Positions 25,616 through 35,788 of a stretch of 64,000 nt of DNA are shown piece by piece. How positions within the stretch are numbered: the stretch's first letter is position 1; every line of letters begins with the position of its first letter. Below the pieces are notes generated by a model. The model had not been told where the DNA came from. It searched no databases and was given only the letters and a program-made list of their open reading frames with translations. The stretch lies in the NCBI GenBank assembly GCA_021730935.1, contig JAKFYJ010000015.1, forward strand, positions 1 through 64,000. Direction: 5' to 3'. The position numbers and the translations under genes were made by a program. Origin of the DNA: Elusimicrobiota bacterium. GTDB taxonomy: Bacteria; Elusimicrobiota; Elusimicrobia; 2-02-FULL-39-32.

Positions 25616-27642
25616 TTAACCCCAAAAAGTTTTTTTTCTTCCTCATCTCCCTCCTGATCGGGCGGGGACTTGCCGTTTGCGCGGACGCTCCATCTTCCGT
25701 CAACAGCGCGGCCATCCTGATCCTGCCGGCCTCTGACAATGAAACCTCGGCCCAGACTTGGATCAGCGCCATGGAAAAATATCCCAACCTCCGCCTGACC
25801 ATCGCTTTCTCGAAGGACGATCTCGCGCGCCTGATCCTTCAGCAGAAAAAGCTTGAGGGATGGAAACGCGACCGCCGGCTTGAACCTGCCCTGCGTCTTG
25901 CGTCCGACGCTCCGCTCCCCTTGATTTATGACATGGATTTGTCTAAAATTTATTTCAGAAACAAGGCCGTTTTGCCGACGGAAAAAATTGCCTGGCCGGA
26001 CGATGTCCTGGTCGGAATCGTCAAGGAAAAGGTCAAGTTTTCAGGATTTTGGGGGTCCCAGCCCAAAGGATTTGTGGCGGGGGGCGGGTCTCTGAGTTCC
26101 CAGATCGCGGAAATCCTGATCAAACAAAAGTTCTCCTGGACCGCGGCAGGGTTCCCGGACGCGGAGTGGGCGGATGACGAGATCATGGCGCTCGATTCCG
26201 GAAAAGATGAACCTTTTCAGATTATGAAAGCTCACGGACTCTCCAAATTGTTTTATCAAGAGGGCGCCGAATTCTCGCTCTCCAAGCCCTGCTGTGTTCC
26301 CGCGAAACTCTTTGTGCAAAAAATGGTTCAGGATCTGGAAAGAGAAAGAAGTCAGGCTCCCGTGATCGTGTTTGACGAAGCCCGCGCCAAGGTCACGCTC
26401 GATGATTTCCTCAAAGAAGTCGCCGTTCACCTCTCCACGGTTCCCGGAGTTCAGACGGGAACGCGGCTCAGCCTGAAACTCTGCTCGGAAATCCAGGAAA
26501 CCAACCTCACGGACGCGCAGTCCGCCTCGCTCCAGATCTGGCCCCATTCCTGGAGCTGGATCAAGGGGTTGGGAAATCCGTCCGGCCCAGGCCTGACAAC
26601 CTGGGTGGGAGACAGCGCGAAAAATTATGCCTGGTCTCTCCTCAGCCAGACGCGGAACGAAGTTGAAAAATATAAAAATTCCGGTTCAGCCGACCTCGCA
26701 AAACTGGACCTCGCGATGGAAGAATTTTATCTCGCGGAATCCGGAACATTCTTCGAGTGGTTCGGAAGCGGCGTCACGGAAGAAGAACGGAACGGCGCGA
26801 TCGCCCAGATCAAAACCCAGAAACAGATGCTCTTTAAAGCGACGCTCGAAAATGTTTATCGCCACCTGGACCTCGCGGTGCCGAACCAGCTGAGGCGCGC
26901 TTCTTTTTCCGGACATTCACCGAAAATGATCGTTCCCTCAAGGCCTTCGCCCAATCCCGTGATTTCAGCGATCCCGGCCGCTCCAACAGAAACCGCGGCG
27001 TTCTCCACGGGAACAAAAAAAATGGTTCTGGAATGGGAACAGGCGGACGCCGCCGGAAGCTCAACCTCAACCGTGAAGCCGGAAAATGTTTCCGGATCCG
27101 CTCTTAAAAAATTTTCACTCTCTATCAGCAGTTCTTCCGGCCGGGAATGGGCGCATTTCACCATCGTCTTCGAAGGATCCGTGCTTCCCACAACCGTGAC
27201 CGACCTTTATATCGACATCAACCACCGGCCCGGCGCCGGAAACGCGGCCCTCGTTGCAGGACGCAGTGCTTCCCTGGACGAATCAGACGGATGGGAACTT
27301 CTCCTGGTCAGCCGCTGGCTCCCCTCGCGAGGGTGGACCGCAACTCTGCACCGCTCGCTCGAGCTTTCTCCGCCCGTTTATAGCGCGGCGATCCAATATA
27401 AAACGACCAGCCGTCCGGAAACCACCGTTTTTCAAATCCGCATTCCCAAGAATATGCTGGGCGGCAATCCTTCCCGGTGGGGATTCTTGCTCTGCGCCGC
27501 GGACGCCAGCGGAACCATCAAGGACTTTCTGAGCTCGTCCGCCGACAAAGACAATTTGCTCTCTGAAATAAAAAAAGGGAATTCCGTTCCTCTTCCCATG
27601 ATCCGTGAAGAAGCGATCGTTCATCAGGAGGCCGCGCCGTGA
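25612..27642 (+). CDS. Secreted/lipoprotein-like hypothetical protein; start upstream of the ORF-track ATG at 25771
   Basis: In-frame extension LINPKKFFFFLISLLIGRGLAVCADAPSS looks like a signal peptide; candidate starts are CTG 25612 or ATT 25615. Confidence 0.6.
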   Translation: MINPKKFFFFLISLLIGRGLAVCADAPSSVNSAAILILPASDNETSAQTWISAMEKYPNLRLTIAFSKDDLARLILQQKKLEGWKRDRRLEPALRLASDAPLPLIYDMDLSKIYFRNKAVLPTEKIAWPDDVLVGIVKEKVKFSGFWGSQPKGFVAGGGSLSSQIAEILIKQKFSWTAAGFPDAEWADDEIMALDSGKDEPFQIMKAHGLSKLFYQEGAEFSLSKPCCVPAKLFVQKMVQDLERERSQAPVIVFDEARAKVTLDDFLKEVAVHLSTVPGVQTGTRLSLKLCSEIQETNLTDAQSASLQIWPHSWSWIKGLGNPSGPGLTTWVGDSAKNYAWSLLSQTRNEVEKYKNSGSADLAKLDLAMEEFYLAESGTFFEWFGSGVTEEERNGAIAQIKTQKQMLFKATLENVYRHLDLAVPNQLRRASFSGHSPKMIVPSRPSPNPVISAIPAAPTETAAFSTGTKKMVLEWEQADAAGSSTSTVKPENVSGSALKKFSLSISSSSGREWAHFTIVFEGSVLPTTVTDLYIDINHRPGAGNAALVAGRSASLDESDGWELLLVSRWLPSRGWTATLHRSLELSPPVYSAAIQYKTTSRPETTVFQIRIPKNMLGGNPSRWGFLLCAADASGTIKDFLSSSADKDNLLSEIKKGNSVPLPMIREEAIVHQEAAP

Positions 27643-29195
27643 GAAGAACCGCCCTCGCCCTTCTTGCCCTGCTCGTTGCCTGGGGCATCTGGCAAAACAA
27701 ATTTTCCGTCAACACCGCAAGCCTGCCTTTCGGAATGAAAACGGCCTTTGAACCCAAACCCATTGAAGTCCATCCGGAAGTCCTCAACCTCCAGGAATCG
27801 TTTGCGAAAGTGGCGGAGGCGGTGAAGCCAGCGGTCGTCAACATCTCCACGGTGCACCTGGAACAATATCAGTCGAATCCTTATGAATTCTTCTTCATGA
27901 ACCCCGAAGACCTCTTTGATCAGTTCTTCGATTTTCAGGGTTCGCCCAGACAGAAACGCTCCGCGCCTCCCCAGTCCGAGTCGAAAAAATTCCAGCGCAA
28001 AATCCCTGGGACGGGGTCCGGCGTCATCATCGATCCGGACGGATATATCCTCACCAACGAGCATGTCGTTCGGGGCGCGGACGAAATCAAAGTGACGATC
28101 GCAGACGGCGAAAAAAAATACGACGGCAAAGTGATCGGGCGGGACGAAAGAACGGATCTGGCCGTGGTTAAAATAAAATCAAGTTCAAAATTGCCTTACG
28201 CCAGCCTCGGGAATTCCAGCGCGGTCCGCGTGGGCGACTGGGCGATCGCCATCGGCTCTCCCTTTGGGCTTTCACAGACCGTCACGGTCGGAATCATTTC
28301 TGCCTCCAGGCAAAACCTCGCCATTGAAGACCGCAACTATAAAGATTTGATCCAGACGGACGCGGCCATCAACCCGGGAAACTCCGGCGGCCCTCTCGTC
28401 AACATACGCGGCGAAGTGATCGGCATCAACACCGCGATCTACACCCCTTCCGGCGGGTTCGCGGGCATCGGGTTCGCCATTCCCATCGACCGCGCCAAAG
28501 AGATCATCCCCCAGCTCCGCGAAAAGGGCAAGGTCATCCGCGGCTGGATCGGGGTCGTGCTTGAGGAAAAAATTGACGACGCCACGGCCAGCGTTTTCGG
28601 CGTGCCCGACAAGGAAGGCGCCATGATCCGCGAAGTGCTCCCGGATTATCCCGCCGCCAAGGCCGGCCTCAAGCGGGGCGACATCCTCCGTGAATTCGAC
28701 GGGAAAAAAATCAAAACCAATTTCGATCTGCAGGCGTTCGTTCAGTCCGCGGTTCCGGGGAAATCCGTTCCCATCAAAGTGATCCGCAATAAAAAAGAAA
28801 TGACTCTCTCTCTCGCCATCGAAGAAGCGCCGTCTTCGTTGAAAGGAGAAGCCAAGGGTGAAGACGACGAGGATGGATCAAGACTTTCTGAAAGCGCACG
28901 GTCCAAATGGCTCGGAGCCACGGTCACAGAGCTGAGCGCGGCAATGCGCGAAAGATATTCCATTCCGGCCGGAGAATCAGGCGTTTTTGTGGGAGACATT
29001 GAGCCCGGATCCAAAGCCGAAGAGATGGGTCTTGAACCCGGGGACCTCATCCGCGGAATCAATCAGGAACCCGTGACAGATCTCAAATCGTTTAAGGATT
29101 TATCTAAAAAAGTGAGCACGAAAAACGGAGTTGTTTTGGATATCTTGAGAAGAGGAGAGTCCCGGTATTTAAGCTATATGGGACCTGAAAAATAA
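27639..29195 (+). CDS. HtrA/DegP-like serine protease with two PDZ domains
   Basis: TNEHVVRGADEI; RTDLAVVKI; INPGNSGGPLVN; two C-terminal PDZ-like regions. Confidence 0.95.
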   Translation: MRRTALALLALLVAWGIWQNKFSVNTASLPFGMKTAFEPKPIEVHPEVLNLQESFAKVAEAVKPAVVNISTVHLEQYQSNPYEFFFMNPEDLFDQFFDFQGSPRQKRSAPPQSESKKFQRKIPGTGSGVIIDPDGYILTNEHVVRGADEIKVTIADGEKKYDGKVIGRDERTDLAVVKIKSSSKLPYASLGNSSAVRVGDWAIAIGSPFGLSQTVTVGIISASRQNLAIEDRNYKDLIQTDAAINPGNSGGPLVNIRGEVIGINTAIYTPSGGFAGIGFAIPIDRAKEIIPQLREKGKVIRGWIGVVLEEKIDDATASVFGVPDKEGAMIREVLPDYPAAKAGLKRGDILREFDGKKIKTNFDLQAFVQSAVPGKSVPIKVIRNKKEMTLSLAIEEAPSSLKGEAKGEDDEDGSRLSESARSKWLGATVTELSAAMRERYSIPAGESGVFVGDIEPGSKAEEMGLEPGDLIRGINQEPVTDLKSFKDLSKKVSTKNGVVLDILRRGESRYLSYMGPEK

Positions 29196-30121
29196 TGGCG
29201 CAATATTCCGTCCTGGCCGCAAGCTCAGATTCAAAGATTTTGGACATGGCGAAAGCCGCGATCCTCGAAGAAGATTTGTTTCCGATCGCCTGCGGAGACG
29301 GCGAAGAAGCCCTGGAGTCTGCCCGAAGCGCCCAGAACCCGCCGCTCCGCCTCCTCGTGATGGAAGCCTGCCTGCACAAGGCTGACGGGTTTGAAGTCCT
29401 ACGCGCACTTTCAGACCACAAAGATCTTAAAAAAATTCCCTGTCTCATGCTCCTGGACCCGAAACAAAAAATTTCAGGATCTCCCGCTTCGCTCCGCCTG
29501 GGCGCGGACGACTATCTGCAAAAACCGTTCGAAAAGTCCGAACTGCGGGCCAAGATCCACAGCATGACGAAACATTTCCGGCCCCACGCTTCGCCGCACC
29601 CCATCACGGGACTGCCCGGACACCCTGAACTGGAAAATTCCCTGTTCAGTCTCCTCAGCAAAGGCGAAACCTGCGATCTGGTCTGTTTCGACATCAATTA
29701 TTTCCGCCCCTTCAACGACCATTATGGTTATGACAAAGGCGACGAAGCCATCCGCATGGTGGCTCACCTGACGCAAGGCGTCCTGAAATCTTCGGGGATT
29801 CCGGACACGCCCGGAACCCTCAGCCACATCGACGGAGACGACTTCATCGTGCGGGTCCCTTCCGGCAAAGGCGACAAGGTGCGCAAGGCTCTCAAAGAAA
29901 AGTTCCAGTCGGAAGTGCAGAAATTTTATTCCAAAGAAGAGATCCGCAAAGGGTTCATCTTCCAGAAAGACCGCGAGAACAAGGATCAAATTTTTCCCCT
30001 GATGCGCCTCTCCACGGCCGTGCTCAATGCCGCAAGAGAAAAATTCTCCCACTACGGCGAACTCGTGGCCGAGATCAACGAAGCCCTGCACCAATCGAAA
30101 GTGGGCTCCCAAGACATTTAG
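29195..30121 (+). CDS. Degenerate REC plus degenerate GGDEF protein
   Basis: REC-like fold motifs (GADDYLQKPF) but LLVMEACL at the phospho-site; HIDGDDFIV in place of GGDEF. Confidence 0.8.
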   Translation: MAQYSVLAASSDSKILDMAKAAILEEDLFPIACGDGEEALESARSAQNPPLRLLVMEACLHKADGFEVLRALSDHKDLKKIPCLMLLDPKQKISGSPASLRLGADDYLQKPFEKSELRAKIHSMTKHFRPHASPHPITGLPGHPELENSLFSLLSKGETCDLVCFDINYFRPFNDHYGYDKGDEAIRMVAHLTQGVLKSSGIPDTPGTLSHIDGDDFIVRVPSGKGDKVRKALKEKFQSEVQKFYSKEEIRKGFIFQKDRENKDQIFPLMRLSTAVLNAAREKFSHYGELVAEINEALHQSKVGSQDI

Positions 30122-30126
30122 CGCCT

Positions 30127-31107
30127 TTGAACCTTCGTCGCCTCGCCCTCCTCGCGCTCCTTATTTTTTTTATTCTATTTCCGCTTGCCGTTCAGCACGG
30201 TCCCCTGGCCTATACCCTCCGGCTCCTGGGGATCATGGGCCTTTATGTCATTTTGGCTCTGGGCCTCAATGTCACGCTCGGGTTCGTGGGGCTCTTTGAC
30301 TTGGGTTTCATGGCTTTCTATGCCATCGGCGCTTATGTCTCCGCCATCCTCTCCATTCACGGCATCAATTTCTGGCTCTCAACGCTTGCGGCCATTTTTG
30401 TGACGGTCACGATCCGCGTCCTTCTGGGCGCGCCTGTCCTGAGATTGCGGGGAGATTATCTCGCGATCGTGACCCTGGGTTTCGGAGAGATCTCCCGGCT
30501 GGTCCTCAACAACTGGGACTCCGTCACGAACGGCCCCAAAGGGCTCCCCAGAGTGAGCGAAAATTTCGGTGCCATCCGTTTGTTCGGATTCGAGTTCACG
30601 GAAAATATCCATTTTTATTATTTGATCCTTGCGGTTGCCGTTATCACAGTCCTCATTTCCAAGAACCTTGAACATTCCAGGATCGGCCGCGCGTGGATCG
30701 CGGTCCGCGAAGACGAAATCGCGGCGGAACTCTCCGGCGTTCCAGTGACGCGCGTCAAGATGCTCGCTTTCGCCACGAGCGCCCTGTTTGCCGCCATTGC
30801 CGGGTCCATATTCGTTCACTGGGAAAGGTTCGTGACGCCGGAATCCTTCACCTTCTGGGAATCCGTGCTGGTTGTCAGCATGCTGGTTTTGGGCGGCATG
30901 GGTTCCATATCCGGCGCGATATTGGGCGCGGTCCTCATCTCAGGATTTCCTTTATTCCTTCAGGCGACACTTGGCGGCGAACTGATCCATTATCGTTATC
31001 TCATATTCGGCGCGGCGTTGGTCGCCATCGTGATCTTCCGTCCGCAGGGACTTTTGCCGTCAAGACGCCGGGCGCTTGAACTCGCAACTCCCGAGGATCC
31101 GGCGTGA
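30127..31107 (+). CDS. livM: Branched-chain amino acid-type ABC permease
   Basis: LALGLNVTLGFVGLFDLGFMAFYAIGAY; RLRGDYLAIVTLGFGEI; TTG start. Confidence 0.9.
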   Translation: MNLRRLALLALLIFFILFPLAVQHGPLAYTLRLLGIMGLYVILALGLNVTLGFVGLFDLGFMAFYAIGAYVSAILSIHGINFWLSTLAAIFVTVTIRVLLGAPVLRLRGDYLAIVTLGFGEISRLVLNNWDSVTNGPKGLPRVSENFGAIRLFGFEFTENIHFYYLILAVAVITVLISKNLEHSRIGRAWIAVREDEIAAELSGVPVTRVKMLAFATSALFAAIAGSIFVHWERFVTPESFTFWESVLVVSMLVLGGMGSISGAILGAVLISGFPLFLQATLGGELIHYRYLIFGAALVAIVIFRPQGLLPSRRRALELATPEDPA

Positions 31108-31868
31108 TCCTCCTCGAAACCTCCAGCATCACAAAAAAATTCGGCGGGCTCTGCGCCCTCTCAGGCGTAAACATGGAAATGGAACAAGGGGAAATCGTGA
31201 GCCTGATCGGACCCAACGGGGCGGGCAAAACAACTTTTTTTAATCTCCTGACCGGCGTCATTGAACCCGACGAAGGTGAAATCATATTTTCCGGTGAAAA
31301 AATTTCAGAGGAAACTCCCCACTGGATCATTGCCCGCGGCATCGCGAGGACTTTCCAGAATATCCGCCTGTTCCAGAACATGAGCACCGTGGAAAATGTC
31401 ATGGTCGGGCGCCATTGCCGCACGAGAAGCGAAGTGCTTTCCGCGATATTCCGCACCCGCGACTTCTTCACGGAAGAGACCCAAATCGAAAAAAGCGCCG
31501 TGGAAACCCTTTCCTTCGTGGGCCTCCTGCCCTATGCCAACGAGCTTGCCAAAAATCTCCCTTATGGAGAACAAAGAAAACTCGAGATTGCCCGCGCCCT
31601 TGCCACGGAGCCGAGACTCCTGCTTCTGGACGAACCCACGGCCGGCATGAACCCCGCGGAAAGCGAAGACCTGATGGAGCTGATCCTCAAAATCCGCAAA
31701 GAAGGCATCAGCGTGCTTTTGATCGAACACCAGATGCGCGTCGTGATGGGCATCTCAGACAAGGTGGTGGTGCTGGACCACGGAGTGAAAATAGCCGAGG
31801 GCAAACCCAAGGAAATCCAGAACAATCCTCAGGTCATCGAGGCCTATCTTGGAGCGCCGCATGCTTAA
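31104..31868 (+). CDS. livG: ABC transporter ATP-binding protein LivG type
   Basis: GPNGAGKTTFFNLLTGV; ARTFQNIRLF; LLLLDEPTAGMNPAES. Confidence 0.93.
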   Translation: MILLETSSITKKFGGLCALSGVNMEMEQGEIVSLIGPNGAGKTTFFNLLTGVIEPDEGEIIFSGEKISEETPHWIIARGIARTFQNIRLFQNMSTVENVMVGRHCRTRSEVLSAIFRTRDFFTEETQIEKSAVETLSFVGLLPYANELAKNLPYGEQRKLEIARALATEPRLLLLDEPTAGMNPAESEDLMELILKIRKEGISVLLIEHQMRVVMGISDKVVVLDHGVKIAEGKPKEIQNNPQVIEAYLGAPHA

Positions 31869-32565
31869 ATGCTCAGGAGTCTCCGTCACCTACGGCAAAA
31901 AAATAAACGCCCTGAAAGAAATTTCTCTTGAGGTTAAACAAGGAGAAATCGTCGCCCTCATCGGCGGAAACGGTTCAGGCAAAAGCACTTTTCTTAAAAC
32001 CATCTCCGGCCTTTTGCCGACGGACCGCGGCACAATCCATTTTAATGATAAACGCATTGATCCTATGCCGGCTCACAAAATATCCGCCCTCGGCATCGCC
32101 CATGTCCCGGAAGGACGCCGGATTTTCGCCCGCCTGTCCGTGGAAGAAAATCTGGAGCTCGGGGCCTATTGCCGCAAAGGGAACTGGCGTAAAAAAACCC
32201 AAGGATTGTTCGACATTTTCCCCATCCTCAAGGAACGGCTGAAACAGCCGGGCGGAACACTTTCAGGCGGAGAACAGCAGATGCTGGCCATGGGGCGCGC
32301 CCTCATGAGCGAACCCAAACTTCTCATGCTGGACGAGCCTTCCATGGGCCTGGCTCCCCTGATGGTCGCCAAAATTTTTGGAATCATTCAAGACATCAGC
32401 AAAGCCGGGACCACGATCCTCCTGGTCGAACAAAACGCCAAGCAATCCCTCAGCATCGCCCACCGCGCCTATGTCCTGGAAACCGGACGCATCGTTCTGG
32501 AAGGCACCGGGAGCGACCTCCTTGAGAACGATCAGATCCGCCACGCGTATTTGGGGAGTTCTTAA
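31861..32565 (+). CDS. livF: ABC transporter ATP-binding protein LivF type
   Basis: GGNGSGKSTFLKTISGL; HVPEGRRIFARLSVEENL; LSGGEQQMLAMGRALM; start ATG 31861 preferred. Confidence 0.93.
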   Translation: MLKCSGVSVTYGKKINALKEISLEVKQGEIVALIGGNGSGKSTFLKTISGLLPTDRGTIHFNDKRIDPMPAHKISALGIAHVPEGRRIFARLSVEENLELGAYCRKGNWRKKTQGLFDIFPILKERLKQPGGTLSGGEQQMLAMGRALMSEPKLLMLDEPSMGLAPLMVAKIFGIIQDISKAGTTILLVEQNAKQSLSIAHRAYVLETGRIVLEGTGSDLLENDQIRHAYLGSS

Positions 32566-32605
32566 CTTGAAACCCCCCTCGAAGAAGGGTATACTCTAAA
32601 TATCT

Positions 32606-34006
32606 ATGACTGATGTTCTTCTGATTAATCCCCCCTGGACCAAGAAGGGTGGAAACATATGGAAAGGGGTGGCAAGCATCATGCCTCCTCACGGGATCGC
32701 TGTCATCGCGGCCGTTCTGGAACAAGCGGGCCTGAAAGTCCGGATCCTGGACACCCACGCCATGAAAGTGGCCATGGAAGACCTCAAGGGCTGGCTCGAA
32801 ACCTATTATAAAGATCCTCCCAAATTCATCGGTCTGACCGGAAGCACCCTCAACATCTCTTATGCCTATGACACAGCCCAAATTTGCAAAGAGCTTTATC
32901 CCAACGCCAAGGTTGTCCTGGGCGGCGTCCATGCTTCCGAAAAGCCCCAGGAAGCCGTCACTCAGCCCTTTGTGGATTTCGTCATCCGCGGCGAAGGCGA
33001 ATTCGCGTTCCAGGAACTTGCGGCCGGCAAACCCCTGTCCGAGATCCGAGGCCTTTCCTATAAAGAAGGCGGGCGCGTCATCCACAACGAGCCGGGAGAG
33101 CTCATTAAAGATCTCGACGCTCTCCCCATGGCGGCCTATCACCTGCTCCCCATGGACCGTTATTTCCCTGCGGTCGGCTCTTATAAAAATCTCCCCGCGA
33201 TTTCGATGGTCACTTCCCGCGGCTGTCCCGGAAAATGCACTTTCTGTTATCAGCCTTTCGGGTCCCTGATCCGCCAAAAATCTCCCAAGAAAATATTCGA
33301 GGAAATTCAGCACCTCATCAAAAATTACGGCATCAAGGAAATCTGTTTTTACGACGACAATTTCACGACCCTCAAACCCCGTATCCGCGAACTCTGCAAG
33401 ATGATCATTGACGCGAAGATGAATTTCACCTGGAGCTGTTTTTCCCGCGTGGACTGGGCGGACCTCGAACTCCTTAAACTCATGAAGAAAGCGGGACTCC
33501 GCCAGGTCATGTACGGCATCGAGTCCGGCGATCAGGGAATCCTGGACACCATCCGCAAACAAACCACGATCGAAAAAATCCGCACGGCCAACCGCTGGAC
33601 CAAAGAAGCGGGCATCGAAGTGCGAGCGGCTTTCATCTTCGGGAACCCCGGAGAGACGGAAGAGACGATGAAGAAAACCATAGATTTCGCAATCGAACTG
33701 GATCCCGATGTCGCCATTTTCAACGTCGTGATCCCCAACCCCGGAACCCAGATGTATGAGTGGGCGGTTAAAAACGGGGTTCTCAAAAACGAAAACTGGG
33801 ACGAATATGATCTCACCAAACCCGTTATGACCCTGGCCAATGTCTCGGGCGAAAAAGTGCAGGAATATTATAAACTCGCCTACAAGAAATTTTACATGCG
33901 CCCGGCTTATGTCCTTAAACGCATCCTCAAAATCCGCTATATGGCGGACGTCCGGAGCCTCTTGAACGGCTTCAAGGGCGTTTTGAGCGTCGTCACCAAC
34001 CCTTGA
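32606..34006 (+). CDS. B12-binding domain radical SAM protein (BchE-like)
   Basis: VLLINPPW N-terminus, VVLGGVHAS; radical [15 protein letters not shown]. Confidence 0.93.
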   Translation: MTDVLLINPPWTKKGGNIWKGVASIMPPHGIAVIAAVLEQAGLKVRILDTHAMKVAMEDLKGWLETYYKDPPKFIGLTGSTLNISYAYDTAQICKELYPNAKVVLGGVHASEKPQEAVTQPFVDFVIRGEGEFAFQELAAGKPLSEIRGLSYKEGGRVIHNEPGELIKDLDALPMAAYHLLPMDRYFPAVGSYKNLPAISMVTSRGCPGKCTFCYQPFGSLIRQKSPKKIFEEIQHLIKNYGIKEICFYDDNFTTLKPRIRELCKMIIDAKMNFTWSCFSRVDWADLELLKLMKKAGLRQVMYGIESGDQGILDTIRKQTTIEKIRTANRWTKEAGIEVRAAFIFGNPGETEETMKKTIDFAIELDPDVAIFNVVIPNPGTQMYEWAVKNGVLKNENWDEYDLTKPVMTLANVSGEKVQEYYKLAYKKFYMRPAYVLKRILKIRYMADVRSLLNGFKGVLSVVTNP

Positions 34007-34641
34007 AACCCCGCAAAAATAAAATTTCCGTCGGTAAAAAAAAGCGCCTGGGCAAGAACGTCCAGCTGGGCGTCTTTTCCGGCCGCAAAATAAAGAGCAT
34101 GACTCTCTCCATCGGGGATTCCCCCAACATCCGTTCCGGCTCGGTGATATATCTCGGAAGCCGAATCGGCAAAAACCTTGAGACAGGACACAACGCCGTC
34201 ATCCGCGAGGAAAACTCAATCGGCGACGGCTTTTCGCTCTGGACCAATTCCATCGTCGATTACGGATGCAAGATCGGCGACAACGTCAAGATTCACTGCA
34301 ACTGTTATGTCGCCCAGTTCACCACTATTGAAGACGATGTGTTCATGGCTCCGGGCGTGACGGTGGCCAACGACCTTCACCCGGGATCTCCTGATTTCAG
34401 GGACTGCATGAAAGGGCCCACCATAAAAAAAGGGGCGCAGATCGGATGCAATGTCACCCTGCTTCCCGGCGTGACCATCGGAGAACATTCTTTGATCGGC
34501 GCAGGAAGCGTGGTCACGAAAGACATTCCGGCTTATTCTCTCGCTTATGGCAACCCCGCGCGCGTGGCGAAGAAAATCACGGACATGAAATGCTCCATCA
34601 AGAAAAATTTCCCTTACGAACACCTTAAAAAACATGGATAA
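34003..34641 (+). CDS. Left-handed beta-helix (hexapeptide) acyl/acetyltransferase
   Basis: Hexapeptide repeats; [45 protein letters not shown] start overlaps previous stop. Confidence 0.88.
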   Translation: MKPRKNKISVGKKKRLGKNVQLGVFSGRKIKSMTLSIGDSPNIRSGSVIYLGSRIGKNLETGHNAVIREENSIGDGFSLWTNSIVDYGCKIGDNVKIHCNCYVAQFTTIEDDVFMAPGVTVANDLHPGSPDFRDCMKGPTIKKGAQIGCNVTLLPGVTIGEHSLIGAGSVVTKDIPAYSLAYGNPARVAKKITDMKCSIKKNFPYEHLKKHG

Positions 34642-35557
34642 AATTTTAATCATCAAAATCGGCGCGCTCGGCGATGTGGTGCGAACCACCTCCCTCCTTC
34701 ACGCCCTCAAAGGCGAAGTCACCTGGGCGACCAAGAAACCTTCTTTCCCTCTCCTCGCGAAAAATCCGCTCATCCACAACACCGTCGACATTGCGGAGAG
34801 TTATGATGATCTCCTCAAACAGGAATATAAACTCATCATCAACCTTGAGGAAGAACCCCAGGCCTGCGAGCTGGCAAGCCGCGCGAAAAAAAGCGAACTC
34901 GTGGGGGCCTATTCCGACAACGGAAAAATCACATACACAGACTCGGCCGCGCCCTGGTTCGATATGGGATTGATCTCAAGGTTCGGCAAAGCCGCGGCGG
35001 ACAAAAAGAAGTGGGAAAACACGAAGTCTTATCAGGAACTCATGTTCGCGATGATTGGAAAAAAATTTAACGGCGAGGAATATATTTTGCCCGTGGAGCC
35101 CCACTCGAACGAAGCGGGGAAAGAAAAAGTCGGTCTGGAGACGCGATCCGGAGACCGGTGGGTGGGCAAACGGTGGACGAGGTTCCCGGAACTGATCGAA
35201 AAATTGAGCAATGAAAAAATACGGTGCGTAAAATTTAAAGCTTTCCCAACCCTCTCCGGGTTCATCAAGCACATCAACACCACCGACATCGTGGTGACCA
35301 CCGATTCCCTGGCTCTCCACCTGTCGTTGGCGCTCAAAAAACGCGTGATCGCGCTTTTCACCTGCACTTCATGGCATGAGATTTATGGTTATGGAAGGAC
35401 GGAGAAAGTGGTGAGCCCGCAAATCGAAAAGTATTTTTACAACACAGCGGAGGAAGCTTTAAAGTCCGGCGAAGCGATCCAGCCGGAAACAGTCTATGAC
35501 GCGGTCAGCCGTACTTGTATGAAACTCCGAAGCCGCCCCGCGGGGGTTCCCACTTAA
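34634..35557 (+). CDS. Glycosyltransferase family 9 (heptosyltransferase-like)
   Basis: [51 protein letters not shown]. Confidence 0.9.
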   Translation: MDKILIIKIGALGDVVRTTSLLHALKGEVTWATKKPSFPLLAKNPLIHNTVDIAESYDDLLKQEYKLIINLEEEPQACELASRAKKSELVGAYSDNGKITYTDSAAPWFDMGLISRFGKAAADKKKWENTKSYQELMFAMIGKKFNGEEYILPVEPHSNEAGKEKVGLETRSGDRWVGKRWTRFPELIEKLSNEKIRCVKFKAFPTLSGFIKHINTTDIVVTTDSLALHLSLALKKRVIALFTCTSWHEIYGYGRTEKVVSPQIEKYFYNTAEEALKSGEAIQPETVYDAVSRTCMKLRSRPAGVPT

Positions 35558-35786
35558 TATTCTGGAAGGGGCAAATCGCTCTGGCCGCGCCGCACTCAAT
35601 GCAGTTCTCATAACCCACCACAATCTTCTTTTTCGATTCATCCCAGTCATAGACTTTCGCAGGACACACGGTCGTGCAGGGCTTGTCTTTGCATTTGAGG
35701 CAGAGATCGGGTTTGGGAATGGCAATGTGGCTCTGATGATCGTTTTTATATGTGAGGGTCCCAAGTTTTTCTTCGACGGAAGACAT
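35505..35786 (-). CDS. fixX: Ferredoxin-like protein FixX
   Basis: CLKCKDKPCTTVCPAKVYDW...[32 protein letters not shown]. Confidence 0.92.
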   Translation of the reverse strand: MSSVEEKLGTLTYKNDHQSHIAIPKPDLCLKCKDKPCTTVCPAKVYDWDESKKKIVVGYENCIECGAARAICPFQNIKWEPPRGGFGVSYKYG

Positions 35787-35788
35787 GG

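Noticed and set aside
32450-33562. 370-aa minus-strand ORF
   Set aside because: Antisense to livF and the radical SAM gene; no supporting motifs.
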